From the NCBI RefSeq assembly GCF_002632485.1, contig NZ_NIBU01000025.1, positions 1-53,830 on the forward strand: 53,830 nt of DNA, written 5' to 3'. Below, in pieces: positions 42,121-49,737 of the stretch (position 1 is its first letter; each line of letters starts with the position of its first letter). Origin of the DNA: Xenorhabdus innexi (lineage in GTDB: Bacteria > Pseudomonadota > Gammaproteobacteria > Enterobacterales > Enterobacteriaceae). The position numbers and the translations under genes are program-made. The notes under the pieces are model-generated. The model was not told where the DNA came from. It saw only the letters and a list, made by a program, of their open reading frames with translations, and searched no databases.

Positions 42121-42897
42121 CAACCGGAAGAATAAACTGAATGTTGAAGACTGGTGTAAAAAATAGAGTGGTATGAAAAATAGTGGGTGAATACAGGTTA
42201 TCATCATTGGCCTGAATTACAGGGGCAAAGAAATACAAAAGGGGTGAAATGAGTACTTTTGTATGGTTTGACTTTAAATCTGTATGGGTTACACCTTTGG
42301 AAGGGTAATTCACAGAAAAAGCTAAAGTTATAAACAACCACAGTCTGCCAGTGATAATTTTATTCACTTTTTCTGTGGATATGTATGTGAAAAACTCAGG
42401 GGTAATACAGGTATAATTTTCTTTACCCTTTTCAATCGTCTGATAAGATTAAATAAATACCTATTATTTTTCATTACGTTAATGTTTATAACATGCATTC
42501 TTACAACCTGTGCGCAATATCACAAATTTTTGTTTTTATCACACTGTGCAAATATCAATCAATGGTGAATTTATCCACAGGATATGCCTTTTAGTTAAGC
42601 AAAAATCGCTTATTTTTGTAGAAAACCACCTTTGGCAGGGCTGTAAATCAAACCAGTGATCCCAATTTTTATCACTTATCCCATAGTTCTGTGGATAACA
42701 TGGTGTAAGATCCTGTTTATTATCACGGTGAATAGGTGAACAATCATAATGAGTTTATTTTTAATTCGAAAAATACAAATATAAATACCTTTTATATCAT
42801 GTCATTATCTGGTTAATTAGCGTACTGATAAGCTTATAATGAAATTACAAAACCAAAGTGTTTACTTTTTAAACAAACCTAAATATATCTTATAGTC
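42121..42897. other. Gene-free AT-rich stretch between leuB and mutH
   Basis: Apart from the DnaA boxes no gene can be supported. A 19-codon frame at 42250-42309 (MSTFVWFDFKSVW...) has no homologue I know. The place where leuC and leuD would be expected shows no remnants of aconitase-type motifs on either strand. The mutH promoter should lie just before 42898. Confidence 0.5.
42374..42698. promoter_or_regulatory. DnaA-box group in the leuB-mutH gap
   Basis: Two perfect DnaA boxes, TTATCCACA at 42571-42579 and its complement TGTGGATAA at 42690-42698, and one near-perfect box TGTGGATAT at 42374-42382, lie in an AT-rich gene-free stretch. Function as a titration site or regulatory site is inference. 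The GATC density is too low for an E. coli type oriC. Confidence 0.55.
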
Positions 42898-43587
42898 ATG
42901 CAATTCATACCACCAGCACCACCAGAAAACGAACAACAACTCTTCGAACGAGCCAGATCTCTGGCTGGCTCAACGTTAGGAGAGCTGGCTATGCAGGCCG
43001 CTATTTCCATACCGCCCAATCTGAAGCGTGATAAAGGTTGGGTAGGCATGTTGCTTGAATATTATCTGGGGGCAAATGCAGGAAGTAAGCCAGAACAGGA
43101 TTTTGAACATATCGGCGTTGAATTGAAAACGATCCCGATAGACAGAAAAGGTGCACCATTGGAAACCACCTTTGTCTGCGTTGCACCTTTAACCGGCAAC
43201 AGTGGCATCACATGGGAAAATTGTCATGTCAGACGTAAATTGTCTCGTGTTTTATGGGTGCCTGTTGAAGGTGAAAGAGAGATCCCGCTTTCTGAACGCC
43301 GTGTTGGTTCTCCGCTCCTCTGGAGCCCCAATCCGGTTGAAGAAGAATTATTAAGATGCGATTGGGAAGAATTGATGGATCTAATCGTATTAGGCAAAGT
43401 TGAAAGCATTACAGCTCGTCATGGTGAAGTATTACAATTGCGTCCAAAAGCAGCGAATAGCCGGGTATTAACAGAGGCTATCGGTGAATATGGTCAGCCC
43501 ATCATGACGCTTCCACGGGGTTTTTATTTAAAGAAAAGCCTTACTGCGCCATTATTAGCCCGCCATTTTTTCATAGACCCTGATTAA
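42898..43587 (+). CDS. mutH: DNA mismatch repair endonuclease MutH
   Basis: 229 residues, equal to E. coli. MutH nicks the unmethylated strand at hemimethylated GATC after MutS-MutL activation. Catalytic residues Asp68, Glu75 and Lys77 are in [14 protein letters not shown] (PD-ExK type). The C-terminal helix region with [17 protein letters not shown] is intact. In E. coli the gene has quite different neighbours; here it stands after the leuB gap and converges with a second peptide deformylase gene. Confidence 0.98.
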   Translation: MQFIPPAPPENEQQLFERARSLAGSTLGELAMQAAISIPPNLKRDKGWVGMLLEYYLGANAGSKPEQDFEHIGVELKTIPIDRKGAPLETTFVCVAPLTGNSGITWENCHVRRKLSRVLWVPVEGEREIPLSERRVGSPLLWSPNPVEEELLRCDWEELMDLIVLGKVESITARHGEVLQLRPKAANSRVLTEAIGEYGQPIMTLPRGFYLKKSLTAPLLARHFFIDPD

Positions 43588-43646
43588 TGCTGTCGCTTAA
43601 TTTCAGTTACTATGGCTATTTCAATGGCAATAGCTCTCCGATTATC

Positions 43647-43672
43647 CCAGTCACCAGAATCATAGTGACTGG
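43647..43672. terminator. Hairpin between convergent mutH and def
   Basis: CCAGTCAC (43647-43654) pairs with GTGACTGG (43665-43672) across a 10-base loop. It lies between two convergent genes and may slow or stop polymerase from both sides; T runs are weak. Confidence 0.5.
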
Positions 43673-43704
43673 AGTATATTAACCTGTATGCTGATGATTA
43701 CCGG

Positions 43705-44211
43705 TTAGTTTGTTCTACCGTGCAAATATTTTTTCACTTTTTTCAATGCCATTTGTCTTTTTAAAGGTGACAAATAATCGATGAAAATAATACCGTGCAG
43801 ATGGTCAATTTCGTGCTGCATCACGATAGAAAGAAAGTCTTCACTTTCCACTGTGATAGCCTGACCATTCCTATCCAGCGCTTCTACTTTTACTTTTTCA
43901 AACCGTTCCACATCTGCATAATATCCGGGGATGGATAAGCACCCCTCCTGATTCACGACTTTACGTTCTTTTTCAACGATTTTAGGATTGATTAAAATCA
44001 GGGGCTGATTCCGCTCCGGCGAAATATCAATCACTAATACTGACTCTCGTCTTCCTACCTGAGGTGCAGCCAGCCCAATACCATTATCCGTGTCATACAT
44101 TGTTTCCAGCATGTCATCGACCAGCGTCTGGATACCTTTAACATCGGTGACATCAACACATTTCTGTTTCAGTCTTTCATCAGGAATTGTGAGTATATTT
44201 AAAACAGCCAT
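43705..44211 (-). CDS. Peptide deformylase (probable second copy)
   Basis: 168 residues from the second Met (44211). It removes the formyl group from the N-terminal Met of new proteins. All three deformylase motifs are present: GIGLAAPQVG (44-53), EGCLSIP (89-95) with metal ligand Cys91, and QHEIDHL with His133 and His137. The usual housekeeping def of enterobacteria is next to fmt, which is not here, so this is probably an additional deformylase; such extra copies can confer resistance to actinonin-type inhibitors. No fmt-like gene is adjacent. Symbol withheld because paralogue naming is uncertain. Confidence 0.92.
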   Translation of the reverse strand: MAVLNILTIPDERLKQKCVDVTDVKGIQTLVDDMLETMYDTDNGIGLAAPQVGRRESVLVIDISPERNQPLILINPKIVEKERKVVNQEGCLSIPGYYADVERFEKVKVEALDRNGQAITVESEDFLSIVMQHEIDHLHGIIFIDYLSPLKRQMALKKVKKYLHGRTN

Positions 44212-44249
44212 AACCATTCTCCTTTGTTTACGGAACGCTAAGAATATAT

Positions 44250-44357
44250 ATGCTGGTGGCCATCAATGTCTATGGAGCGGTCATCATAGCTCTGCTTTTA
44301 CTGGCTATTTTACTGACACTATTGAATAAAAACATATCAATGTCGGAGAAGAAATAA
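44250..44357 (+). CDS. Possible 35-residue single-pass membrane peptide
   Basis: ATG at 44250, TAA at 44355-44357. The peptide has one strong membrane segment, VYGAVIIALLLLAILLTLLN, followed by a hydrophilic tail NKNISMSEKK. The ribosome site is weak. A second frame of 20 codons (44362-44424, MIVLKNLTISQAK...) starts 4 bases after its stop behind GGAG. Divergent from def. It may be a real small protein or the relic of a permease; no family is recognised. Confidence 0.35.
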   Translation: MLVAINVYGAVIIALLLLAILLTLLNKNISMSEKK

Positions 44358-44444
44358 CATTATGATAGTTCTGAAAAATCTGACTATCTCTCAAGCCAAG
44401 CTGGCAGAACTGATTAATTTTTAACGATAGGAAAACCGCACACT

Positions 44445-44476
44445 AAAATGCCAATCCGAAACCGGACTGGCATTTT
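44445..44476 (-). terminator. Rho-independent terminator of the CBS-CGL operon
   Basis: AAAATGCCAATCCG pairs with CGGACTGGCATTTT (one G-T pair), flanked by A and T tracts, so it can work in both directions. It lies 12 bases past the CGL stop. Confidence 0.88.
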
Positions 44477-44488
44477 ATTATTGCAACT

Positions 44489-45643
44489 TTACAGATTTGC
44501 TGCGGCAAGCGCCTGTGATAAATCGGCAATCAAATCATCTACATTTTCAACACCTACTGAAAGACGGATTAACTGCGGTGTAATGCCTGCGGCCAAACGT
44601 TTTTCCAATGGAATAGAAGCATGGGTCATTGTAAACGGCTGACCAACCAAACTCTCCACCCCCCCCAGACTTTCTGCCAGTGTGAACAGTTTCAGTGCTT
44701 TTATCACCCGATGAGTAGCGTCATCATCACCTTTCAATACGATGGAAATCATGCCACCAGCACCTTTCATCTGACGCTTCGCCAGCTCATGCTGAGGATG
44801 AGATTCAAGACCGGGATAAAAGACTTTGTCTATCTGCGGCTGCTGTTCCAGCCACTGGGCAATTTTTTCTGCGTTGCTGATATGCCGTTCCATACGCAGT
44901 GATAGTGTGCGTATGCCGCGCAAAACAAGGAAACTACTGAAAGGATCAAGAATACCGCCGATTGAGTTTTGCAGGAAAGCAAGCTGTTCAGCCAGTTCCG
45001 CATTATTTCCCACTACCGCAAGGCCAGCAACAACATCGGAATGGCCATTCAGGTATTTCGTCGCAGAGTGAACAACAATATCAAACCCTAAATCGAGCGG
45101 ACGCTGAATATAAGGTGAAGCAAAGGTATTATCCGCAACACTGATGATCTTATGATGTTGTGCTATCTGAGCAATTGCTGCCAAATCAGCCAATTTAAGC
45201 AGTGGATTAGTTGGCGTTTCCACCCAAATCATTTTTGTATCCGCCTGAATAGCTGCTTCCAGTGCCGCAGTATCTCCCGCTTCGACATAGGTAACACGCA
45301 ATCCGGCCGTCCGGCGACGCACTTTTTCCAACAACCGATAAGTACCGCCATACAGATCATCCACTGCAACAATGTGACTGTCTTTATCGAGCAACTCCAG
45401 AATCGTCGAACTGGCTGCTAAACCTGAGCCAAATGCATAACCCCGGCTGCCATTTTCCAGCTCCGCAATTGCCCGCTCCAGCGCATCACGTGTGGGATTG
45501 CCACTACGAGAATACTCATACCCCGTATGCTGACCCGGTGCGGGTTGTGCATAAGTGGATGTTGCATAAATTGCAGGCATCACAGCACCAGTGTGATCAG
45601 GGACATAGCCAGCGTGAACGCTTTTAGTATCAAATTTAGTCAT
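44489..45643 (-). CDS. Cystathionine gamma-lyase-like PLP enzyme
   Basis: 384 residues from the ATG at 45643 (MTKFDTKSVHAGYVPDHTGA), with AGGAA upstream; an earlier in-frame start overlaps the preceding gene. Cys/Met-metabolism PLP family: PLP lysine Lys196 in SATKYLNGHSDVVAG, Asp171 in SVADNTFASPY, YSRSGNPTRDALE and the AESLGGVESL loop. The family includes cystathionine gamma-synthase, gamma-lyase and beta-lyase. Pairing with a cystathionine beta-synthase gene 20 bases upstream argues for gamma-lyase, releasing cysteine from cystathionine (reverse transsulfuration, as mtcC/mccB). Residues alone do not decide between synthase and lyase. Confidence 0.9.
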   Translation of the reverse strand: MTKFDTKSVHAGYVPDHTGAVMPAIYATSTYAQPAPGQHTGYEYSRSGNPTRDALERAIAELENGSRGYAFGSGLAASSTILELLDKDSHIVAVDDLYGGTYRLLEKVRRRTAGLRVTYVEAGDTAALEAAIQADTKMIWVETPTNPLLKLADLAAIAQIAQHHKIISVADNTFASPYIQRPLDLGFDIVVHSATKYLNGHSDVVAGLAVVGNNAELAEQLAFLQNSIGGILDPFSSFLVLRGIRTLSLRMERHISNAEKIAQWLEQQPQIDKVFYPGLESHPQHELAKRQMKGAGGMISIVLKGDDDATHRVIKALKLFTLAESLGGVESLVGQPFTMTHASIPLEKRLAAGITPQLIRLSVGVENVDDLIADLSQALAAANL

Positions 45644-45663
45644 TAAGTTATTCCTGAAATAGG

Positions 45664-47034
45664 TTAATTGAGTTGTTGACGCCATGCGTTCAGCACGTCA
45701 GTACGGGTAACAAGGCCAATAAAGTGATTACCATCATCAACAATCAGCGCTACATGCCCCGCATCAAAAGTTGCAACCAACTGTTCCAGCGGCGCAGTTT
45801 TATGGAGAGTCTTAATCTGACTGGTCATAGCCTGACTGACGGGTAAAGAGAAATTATGAGAATCAGCCTGAATGGCATGCATCAGATCCCACTCATCAAT
45901 AATACCGACTATCTGGTCATTATCGAGTACAGGGAGTTGTGAAATGTCATATAACCGCATTCGCCCATGTGCAATCTGTAGGGTGTCCTGTGGAGAAACA
46001 AAAACTGTCGCACCATCGCGGTAACGATATGTCACATAATCACTTAGATCATTTTCTTTCTGCTGTGAACGCAACCCTTGTTCCAGTAGCCAGTAGTCAT
46101 TGAACATTTTAGACAAATATTTATTACCACTGTCACAAGCCAGAGTCACGACACGCTTTGGCGTTTTCTGCGCACGGCAATAGCGTAAAGCAGCAGCCAA
46201 TAACGTACCTGAAGATGAACCGACCAGCACACCTTCCTGTAAAAGCAATTCTCTCGCACAGGTAAATGCTTCAGCATCGGTAATCCGGTATGCATGACTA
46301 ATGTTAGAAAAATCCCCCAGCGGTGGAATAAAATCCTCGCCGATCCCTTCCACAAACCAGCTTCCTGCTTCGTCGTAACTGCCATATTCAACGTAATCAG
46401 CAAGAATAGAGCCTTTAGGATCAGCAAGAACAAACCGGGTATCAGGAGAAACATCCCTGAAATAGTGGCTTAAACCGCCAAGCGTTCCTCCGGAGCCTAC
46501 ACCAACAACGACAGCATCTACATTGTGTTCCATCTGCTGCCATATTTCAGGGCCGGTTGTTGTTATATGAGCCAGTGAATTAGATGCGTTATTAAACTGA
46601 TCAATGTAATACGCGCCGCTGATTTCTTTCGACAGACGCAACGCATAATCCTGATAATATTCCGGATGACCTTTACCCACATCAGAACGGGTCAGACGGA
46701 CATCCGTTCCCAATGCTCTCAGGTGATATATTTTTTCCCTGCTCATCTTATCCGGTACAACCAGTATCAGCTTGTAACCTTTCATGGCAGCAACCAGCGC
46801 CAGCCCGATACCCGTGTTGCCTGCCGTTGCTTCAATGATGGTTCCGCCGGGTTTCAGCAGCCCCTGTTTCTCTGCCTGTTCAATCATTGAGAGTGCAACT
46901 CTGTCTTTTATAGAACCTCCCGGATTCTGGTTCTCCAGTTTAATAAATAACTGGCATGGCCCCGTATCCAGATGAGTCAGTTCCAGTAACGGAGTATTCC
47001 CAATCAGTTCCAGAACCGAGCGTGGTGCTGACAT
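45664..47034 (-). CDS. Cystathionine beta-synthase with C-terminal CBS-domain pair
   Basis: 456 residues. It condenses homocysteine with serine (or O-acetylserine) to cystathionine. PLP lysine Lys43 in PGGSIKDRVAL, EATAGNTGIGLAL, the VGVGSGGTLGGL phosphate loop and SSSGTLLAAALRY are typical of the fold II family. Residues about 335-456 form two CBS modules (QLPVLDNDQIVGIIDEWDLM, then VALIVDDGNHFIGLVTRTDVLNAW), the regulatory Bateman pair found in eukaryotic CBS and lacking in CysK/CysM. There is no N-terminal haem domain. Start after AGAGGCTAAT. It forms an operon with the downstream gamma-lyase. Confidence 0.93.
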   Translation of the reverse strand: MSAPRSVLELIGNTPLLELTHLDTGPCQLFIKLENQNPGGSIKDRVALSMIEQAEKQGLLKPGGTIIEATAGNTGIGLALVAAMKGYKLILVVPDKMSREKIYHLRALGTDVRLTRSDVGKGHPEYYQDYALRLSKEISGAYYIDQFNNASNSLAHITTTGPEIWQQMEHNVDAVVVGVGSGGTLGGLSHYFRDVSPDTRFVLADPKGSILADYVEYGSYDEAGSWFVEGIGEDFIPPLGDFSNISHAYRITDAEAFTCARELLLQEGVLVGSSSGTLLAAALRYCRAQKTPKRVVTLACDSGNKYLSKMFNDYWLLEQGLRSQQKENDLSDYVTYRYRDGATVFVSPQDTLQIAHGRMRLYDISQLPVLDNDQIVGIIDEWDLMHAIQADSHNFSLPVSQAMTSQIKTLHKTAPLEQLVATFDAGHVALIVDDGNHFIGLVTRTDVLNAWRQQLN

Positions 47035-47348
47035 ATTAGCCTCTTAATATTCAGTAATATTTGAAAATAATACTTATAGATGGGTAAAGGATAACGCTGT
47101 ACGGCAGCGGATTAAAAAGAACAAATCAAAACTACATATAACAAAAGAGAATTAACTAATTCGATATTGAATAATAGAAATATTTCCTCACCAAGCCTCT
47201 GGCTGATCTGCTATACCAATGGCTCAAATTCTCAGAAATTCTGCCAGAATGATATACGCTTTAATTATCCTTTTTTTATTTTTTATACTGATAAAGTTTG
47301 ATATTGCAGTACAACACAAATGACAGAAATACACACAGCCAATAATAA
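47035..47348. other. Intergenic region upstream of the CBS gene
   Basis: About 310 bases, AT-rich, divergent promoter area for the CBS operon (left) and the lipase (right). No operator recognised and no gene seen. Confidence 0.45.
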
Positions 47349-47414
47349 TATTCCCAATGGATTTCGGGTTGCAGCGCAGTAGCATAAAGAAGCAATTCGA
47401 AAGGTGACGGGTAT
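47349..47414. repeat. 66-base MITE-like repeat before the lipase gene
   Basis: Left end TATTCCCAATGGATTTCG and right end CGAAAGGTGACGGGTA are imperfect inverted repeats of each other. It shares 19 identical bases with the copy after leuB. Ends of this type (…CCCAATGG / GACGGGTA) match an abundant intergenic repeat recalled from Xenorhabdus/Photorhabdus. Its right end supplies an ATG in frame with the lipase, a possible false start. Confidence 0.65.
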
Positions 47415-47433
47415 GAATAAAGAGGAATTAACA

Positions 47434-48357
47434 ATGTATAACAATACGTTACCTAAAAAAGCTCAACTGGCATCATTGATACTGTATGCCGCAGAGATGA
47501 ACAGACAGCATTACAATAACCCAACGCCCCCTGCTGACCCTCGCTTAGAAGAAGATGGCTGGGATCTTGTGGCCTATATCAGTGGTAATGACCTCTCTTT
47601 TTCAGTCAATCCCAAAACTAATCAGCAATTTTTAATTACGCTGCCCACTCATGTCTGTTATGGATATATCGCTAAGAATAAAAAAACGCCGACAGAGTAT
47701 GTCATTGCTATCAGAGGAACCGATGATTCAAATCTGCTTGAAGCGCTACATGACATTGTTCCCGCATTCACCTCACCATGGGCTGATACTCCCCAACAAA
47801 AAGTCAATATGGGGTTTTATAGTGTTTATAATTCCCTGAAACTGAACATTATTGAACCTGAATATAAAGATAGTTACAGACACCTCAAATTCTCCAATGC
47901 AATTGCTCAGTTCATCGGTATCAATACGCCATATACTATATTGGGTCATAGCCTCGGAGCGGTTATTGCAACATATCTGATGAGGGATATTCCTCTGCTT
48001 GGCGATAAGCATAAAGCGTGCCTGTTTGCCAGCCCAAGAGCTGGTAATCAAGAATTTGCCACTCATATTGATAACCACTTTGCTAACTATGAAACATTCA
48101 GTTATGAAAAGGATCTGGTTCCTCATCTGCCTCCATACATCCCGTTCATACTGGAGTATGAATCGCTGTCAAAGTCAGAACTCCTTAAAACACCGGATGG
48201 CCTGAATATCAATAATAGTCTGGGATGCAACCATCATTTAACCAGTTACATTGCCCTGTTGGACCCTGAACAACTCCAGAAACTACTCAGAGACCCCCAA
48301 GCTTCAGAAGATCTTAAAACAACATCAGAGTGTGTATCCCTGACATCAGTTAGCTAA
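47434..48357 (+). CDS. Class 3 lipase, Pdl-like
   Basis: 307 residues from the ATG at 47434, chosen because AGAGG stands 9 bases upstream; in-frame ATGs at 47404/47413 lie in or beside the repeat. Alpha/beta hydrolase with GHSLG nucleophile elbow (Ser173), catalytic Asp227 in YEKDLVPHLPP and His267 or His268 in NHHLTSY. The N-terminal KKAQLASLILYAAEMNRQ and DPRLEEDGWDLVAYI segments match lipases of Photorhabdus (Pdl1), reported to help toxin-complex release. No signal peptide is present, so export, if any, is by a non-Sec route. It is followed after 32 bases by a gene for a Sec-exported protein, suggesting a functional pair. Confidence 0.85.
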   Translation: MYNNTLPKKAQLASLILYAAEMNRQHYNNPTPPADPRLEEDGWDLVAYISGNDLSFSVNPKTNQQFLITLPTHVCYGYIAKNKKTPTEYVIAIRGTDDSNLLEALHDIVPAFTSPWADTPQQKVNMGFYSVYNSLKLNIIEPEYKDSYRHLKFSNAIAQFIGINTPYTILGHSLGAVIATYLMRDIPLLGDKHKACLFASPRAGNQEFATHIDNHFANYETFSYEKDLVPHLPPYIPFILEYESLSKSELLKTPDGLNINNSLGCNHHLTSYIALLDPEQLQKLLRDPQASEDLKTTSECVSLTSVS

Positions 48358-48389
48358 AACCCAATCATCCGAAAAAGGGGAAAGAAAAA

Positions 48390-48881
48390 ATGAAACGGGG
48401 TCGTTATACATACGGAACGTTATTACTATTAATGATAAATAGCTTTTTCAGCTCTACTCTGTGGGCTCAAGGAGAAGCTCATTTGTTATTCCATATGGGG
48501 CTGGGGGCAAAAGGACAATTCTTCGTCGGAGGAACAATGCAAAATCAGGGTGATCAACCTGTGGCTGGCGGATATCTGGCGATTTTACCCCTTAATACAA
48601 CATGCGAACCGCAATCACTCATCGTGTATTCATTTGATTCACTGGCGCCGGGAGAAAAGCAGGAATTCCGTATTCCTGTGGATGTTCCCTTCAGCAGCTA
48701 TCATCTGGCTGGTTTCGGGGCTTATGATGATATGGGGTTTTCACTTCCTACAGTAGATGAAACAGCAAAAGTGATTAAAGATCGTGAGTCAAATGAACGT
48801 AAAACATGCCAGTCAGCGCGGGAAGCTAGAGTAGCTGATGATCCTGATACGGAGAAAAAAATCCAGAAAATCCGCCATTGA
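48390..48881 (+). CDS. Small Sec-exported protein, partner of the lipase
   Basis: 163 residues. The N-terminus MKRGRYTYGTLLLLMINSFF followed by SSTLWAQG is a Sec signal peptide, cleavage after LWA (about residue 26). The mature protein is about 137 residues with a beta-rich, bacterial Ig/DUF-like look (GAKGQFFVGGTMQNQGDQPVAGGYLAILPL ... SLAPGEKQEFRIPVDVPF) and two Cys (in TTCEPQS and KTCQS) that could form a disulfide; the tail is charged. It may act as periplasmic or secreted chaperone or immunity factor of the lipase. Good ribosome site (GGGGAAAG). No family is recognised with confidence. Confidence 0.75.
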   Translation: MKRGRYTYGTLLLLMINSFFSSTLWAQGEAHLLFHMGLGAKGQFFVGGTMQNQGDQPVAGGYLAILPLNTTCEPQSLIVYSFDSLAPGEKQEFRIPVDVPFSSYHLAGFGAYDDMGFSLPTVDETAKVIKDRESNERKTCQSAREARVADDPDTEKKIQKIRH

Positions 48882-48921
48882 AGAGATATTAGGTTTCAGA
48901 TTACACTACAGCAGGTATAAG

Positions 48922-48971
48922 CCCTCGGTAAATTTCCGGATGAAAATTCCTTTTACAGGGATTACCGAGGG
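48922..48971. terminator. Hairpin between the secreted protein and O-methyltransferase genes
   Basis: CCCTCGGTAA (48922-48931) and TTACCGAGGG (48962-48971) form a 10-bp stem around a 30-base loop; the right arm is followed by AATAAAAAG. Lies between convergent genes. Confidence 0.5.
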
Positions 48972-48996
48972 AATAAAAAGCGGTATCCTGCCAGAA

Positions 48997-49689
48997 TTAA
49001 TTCACGCTATCATTGATCCGTAACAGCGCAAACCCATCCCAACCTTTCTCACCTACAGTCTGCAAAGCAGTTGCGGTGATTTCCGGACGGTTAAACATGT
49101 TATCAAGAGCCTGATGAATACCTTCAGAAAACTCATCACGCTGATCATGCACCACTCCACCACCACGAACTACGTTATCCGCAATAATAATACTTCCCGG
49201 ACGCCCTAGCTTGATTGCCCAGTCAAGGTACAGTGAGCTGTATCTCTTATCCGCATCAATAAAAACCAGATCAAAAGGCGCTTTTTCAGTTAGTAATGGT
49301 AACGTCTCACTGGCATCTCCCTCGATGATTTCAATCTTATGAGCGAGTTGAGCCAATTCAATATTACGCTGTGCGACCTGCACTATTTTTGGATTTTTCT
49401 CCAGCGAGATGAGCAAACCATCATCCGGTAATGCTTTTGCCATACACTGAGCACTATAGCCACCTAATGTGCCAATTTCGAGAATACGTTTTGCTCCGCT
49501 AATCTGAACCATCATCATCAAAAACTGCCCTTGTAGGGCCGAAACATCGATGGCAGGCAATCCCTGACTGGCATTATATTCGAGGGTTTGTTCGAGATTA
49601 GGTGCAGGATGTAACAGACTCTTCTTTAGATAGCTATCAACTGATGACCATTGTTGTTGTAATTCTTCGTATTGTAATTTGGTACTCAA
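48997..49689 (-). CDS. Class I SAM-dependent O-methyltransferase
   Basis: 230 residues. SAM-binding motif ILEIGTLGGYSAQCMAKAL (Gly-rich loop about 71-77), acidic SAM residue in ISLEKNP, metal-binding FIDADKRY (Asp145) and IIIADNVVRGGGV (Asp171, Asn172): the catechol/caffeoyl-CoA O-methyltransferase family (PF01596-like). The substrate is unknown; such enzymes are often part of, or used by, secondary metabolism. Monocistronic, convergent with the secreted-protein gene. Start ATG preceded by AGGAGTG. Confidence 0.92.
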   Translation of the reverse strand: MSTKLQYEELQQQWSSVDSYLKKSLLHPAPNLEQTLEYNASQGLPAIDVSALQGQFLMMMVQISGAKRILEIGTLGGYSAQCMAKALPDDGLLISLEKNPKIVQVAQRNIELAQLAHKIEIIEGDASETLPLLTEKAPFDLVFIDADKRYSSLYLDWAIKLGRPGSIIIADNVVRGGGVVHDQRDEFSEGIHQALDNMFNRPEITATALQTVGEKGWDGFALLRINDSVN

Positions 49690-49737
49690 GATAACACTCC
49701 TCTTTATAGGTAAGAAAAATGGTTACTCATTCTTGAC

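Noticed and set aside
42361-42720. Possible chromosomal oriC
   Set aside because: DnaA boxes are present but GATC density is low and the neighbours (leuB, mutH) are wrong for gidA/mioC; treated as a DnaA-box group only.
42026-42897. Decayed leuC or leuD
   Set aside because: Translation of all frames shows no aconitase-type cysteine motifs or LeuD signatures, so no pseudogene is called.
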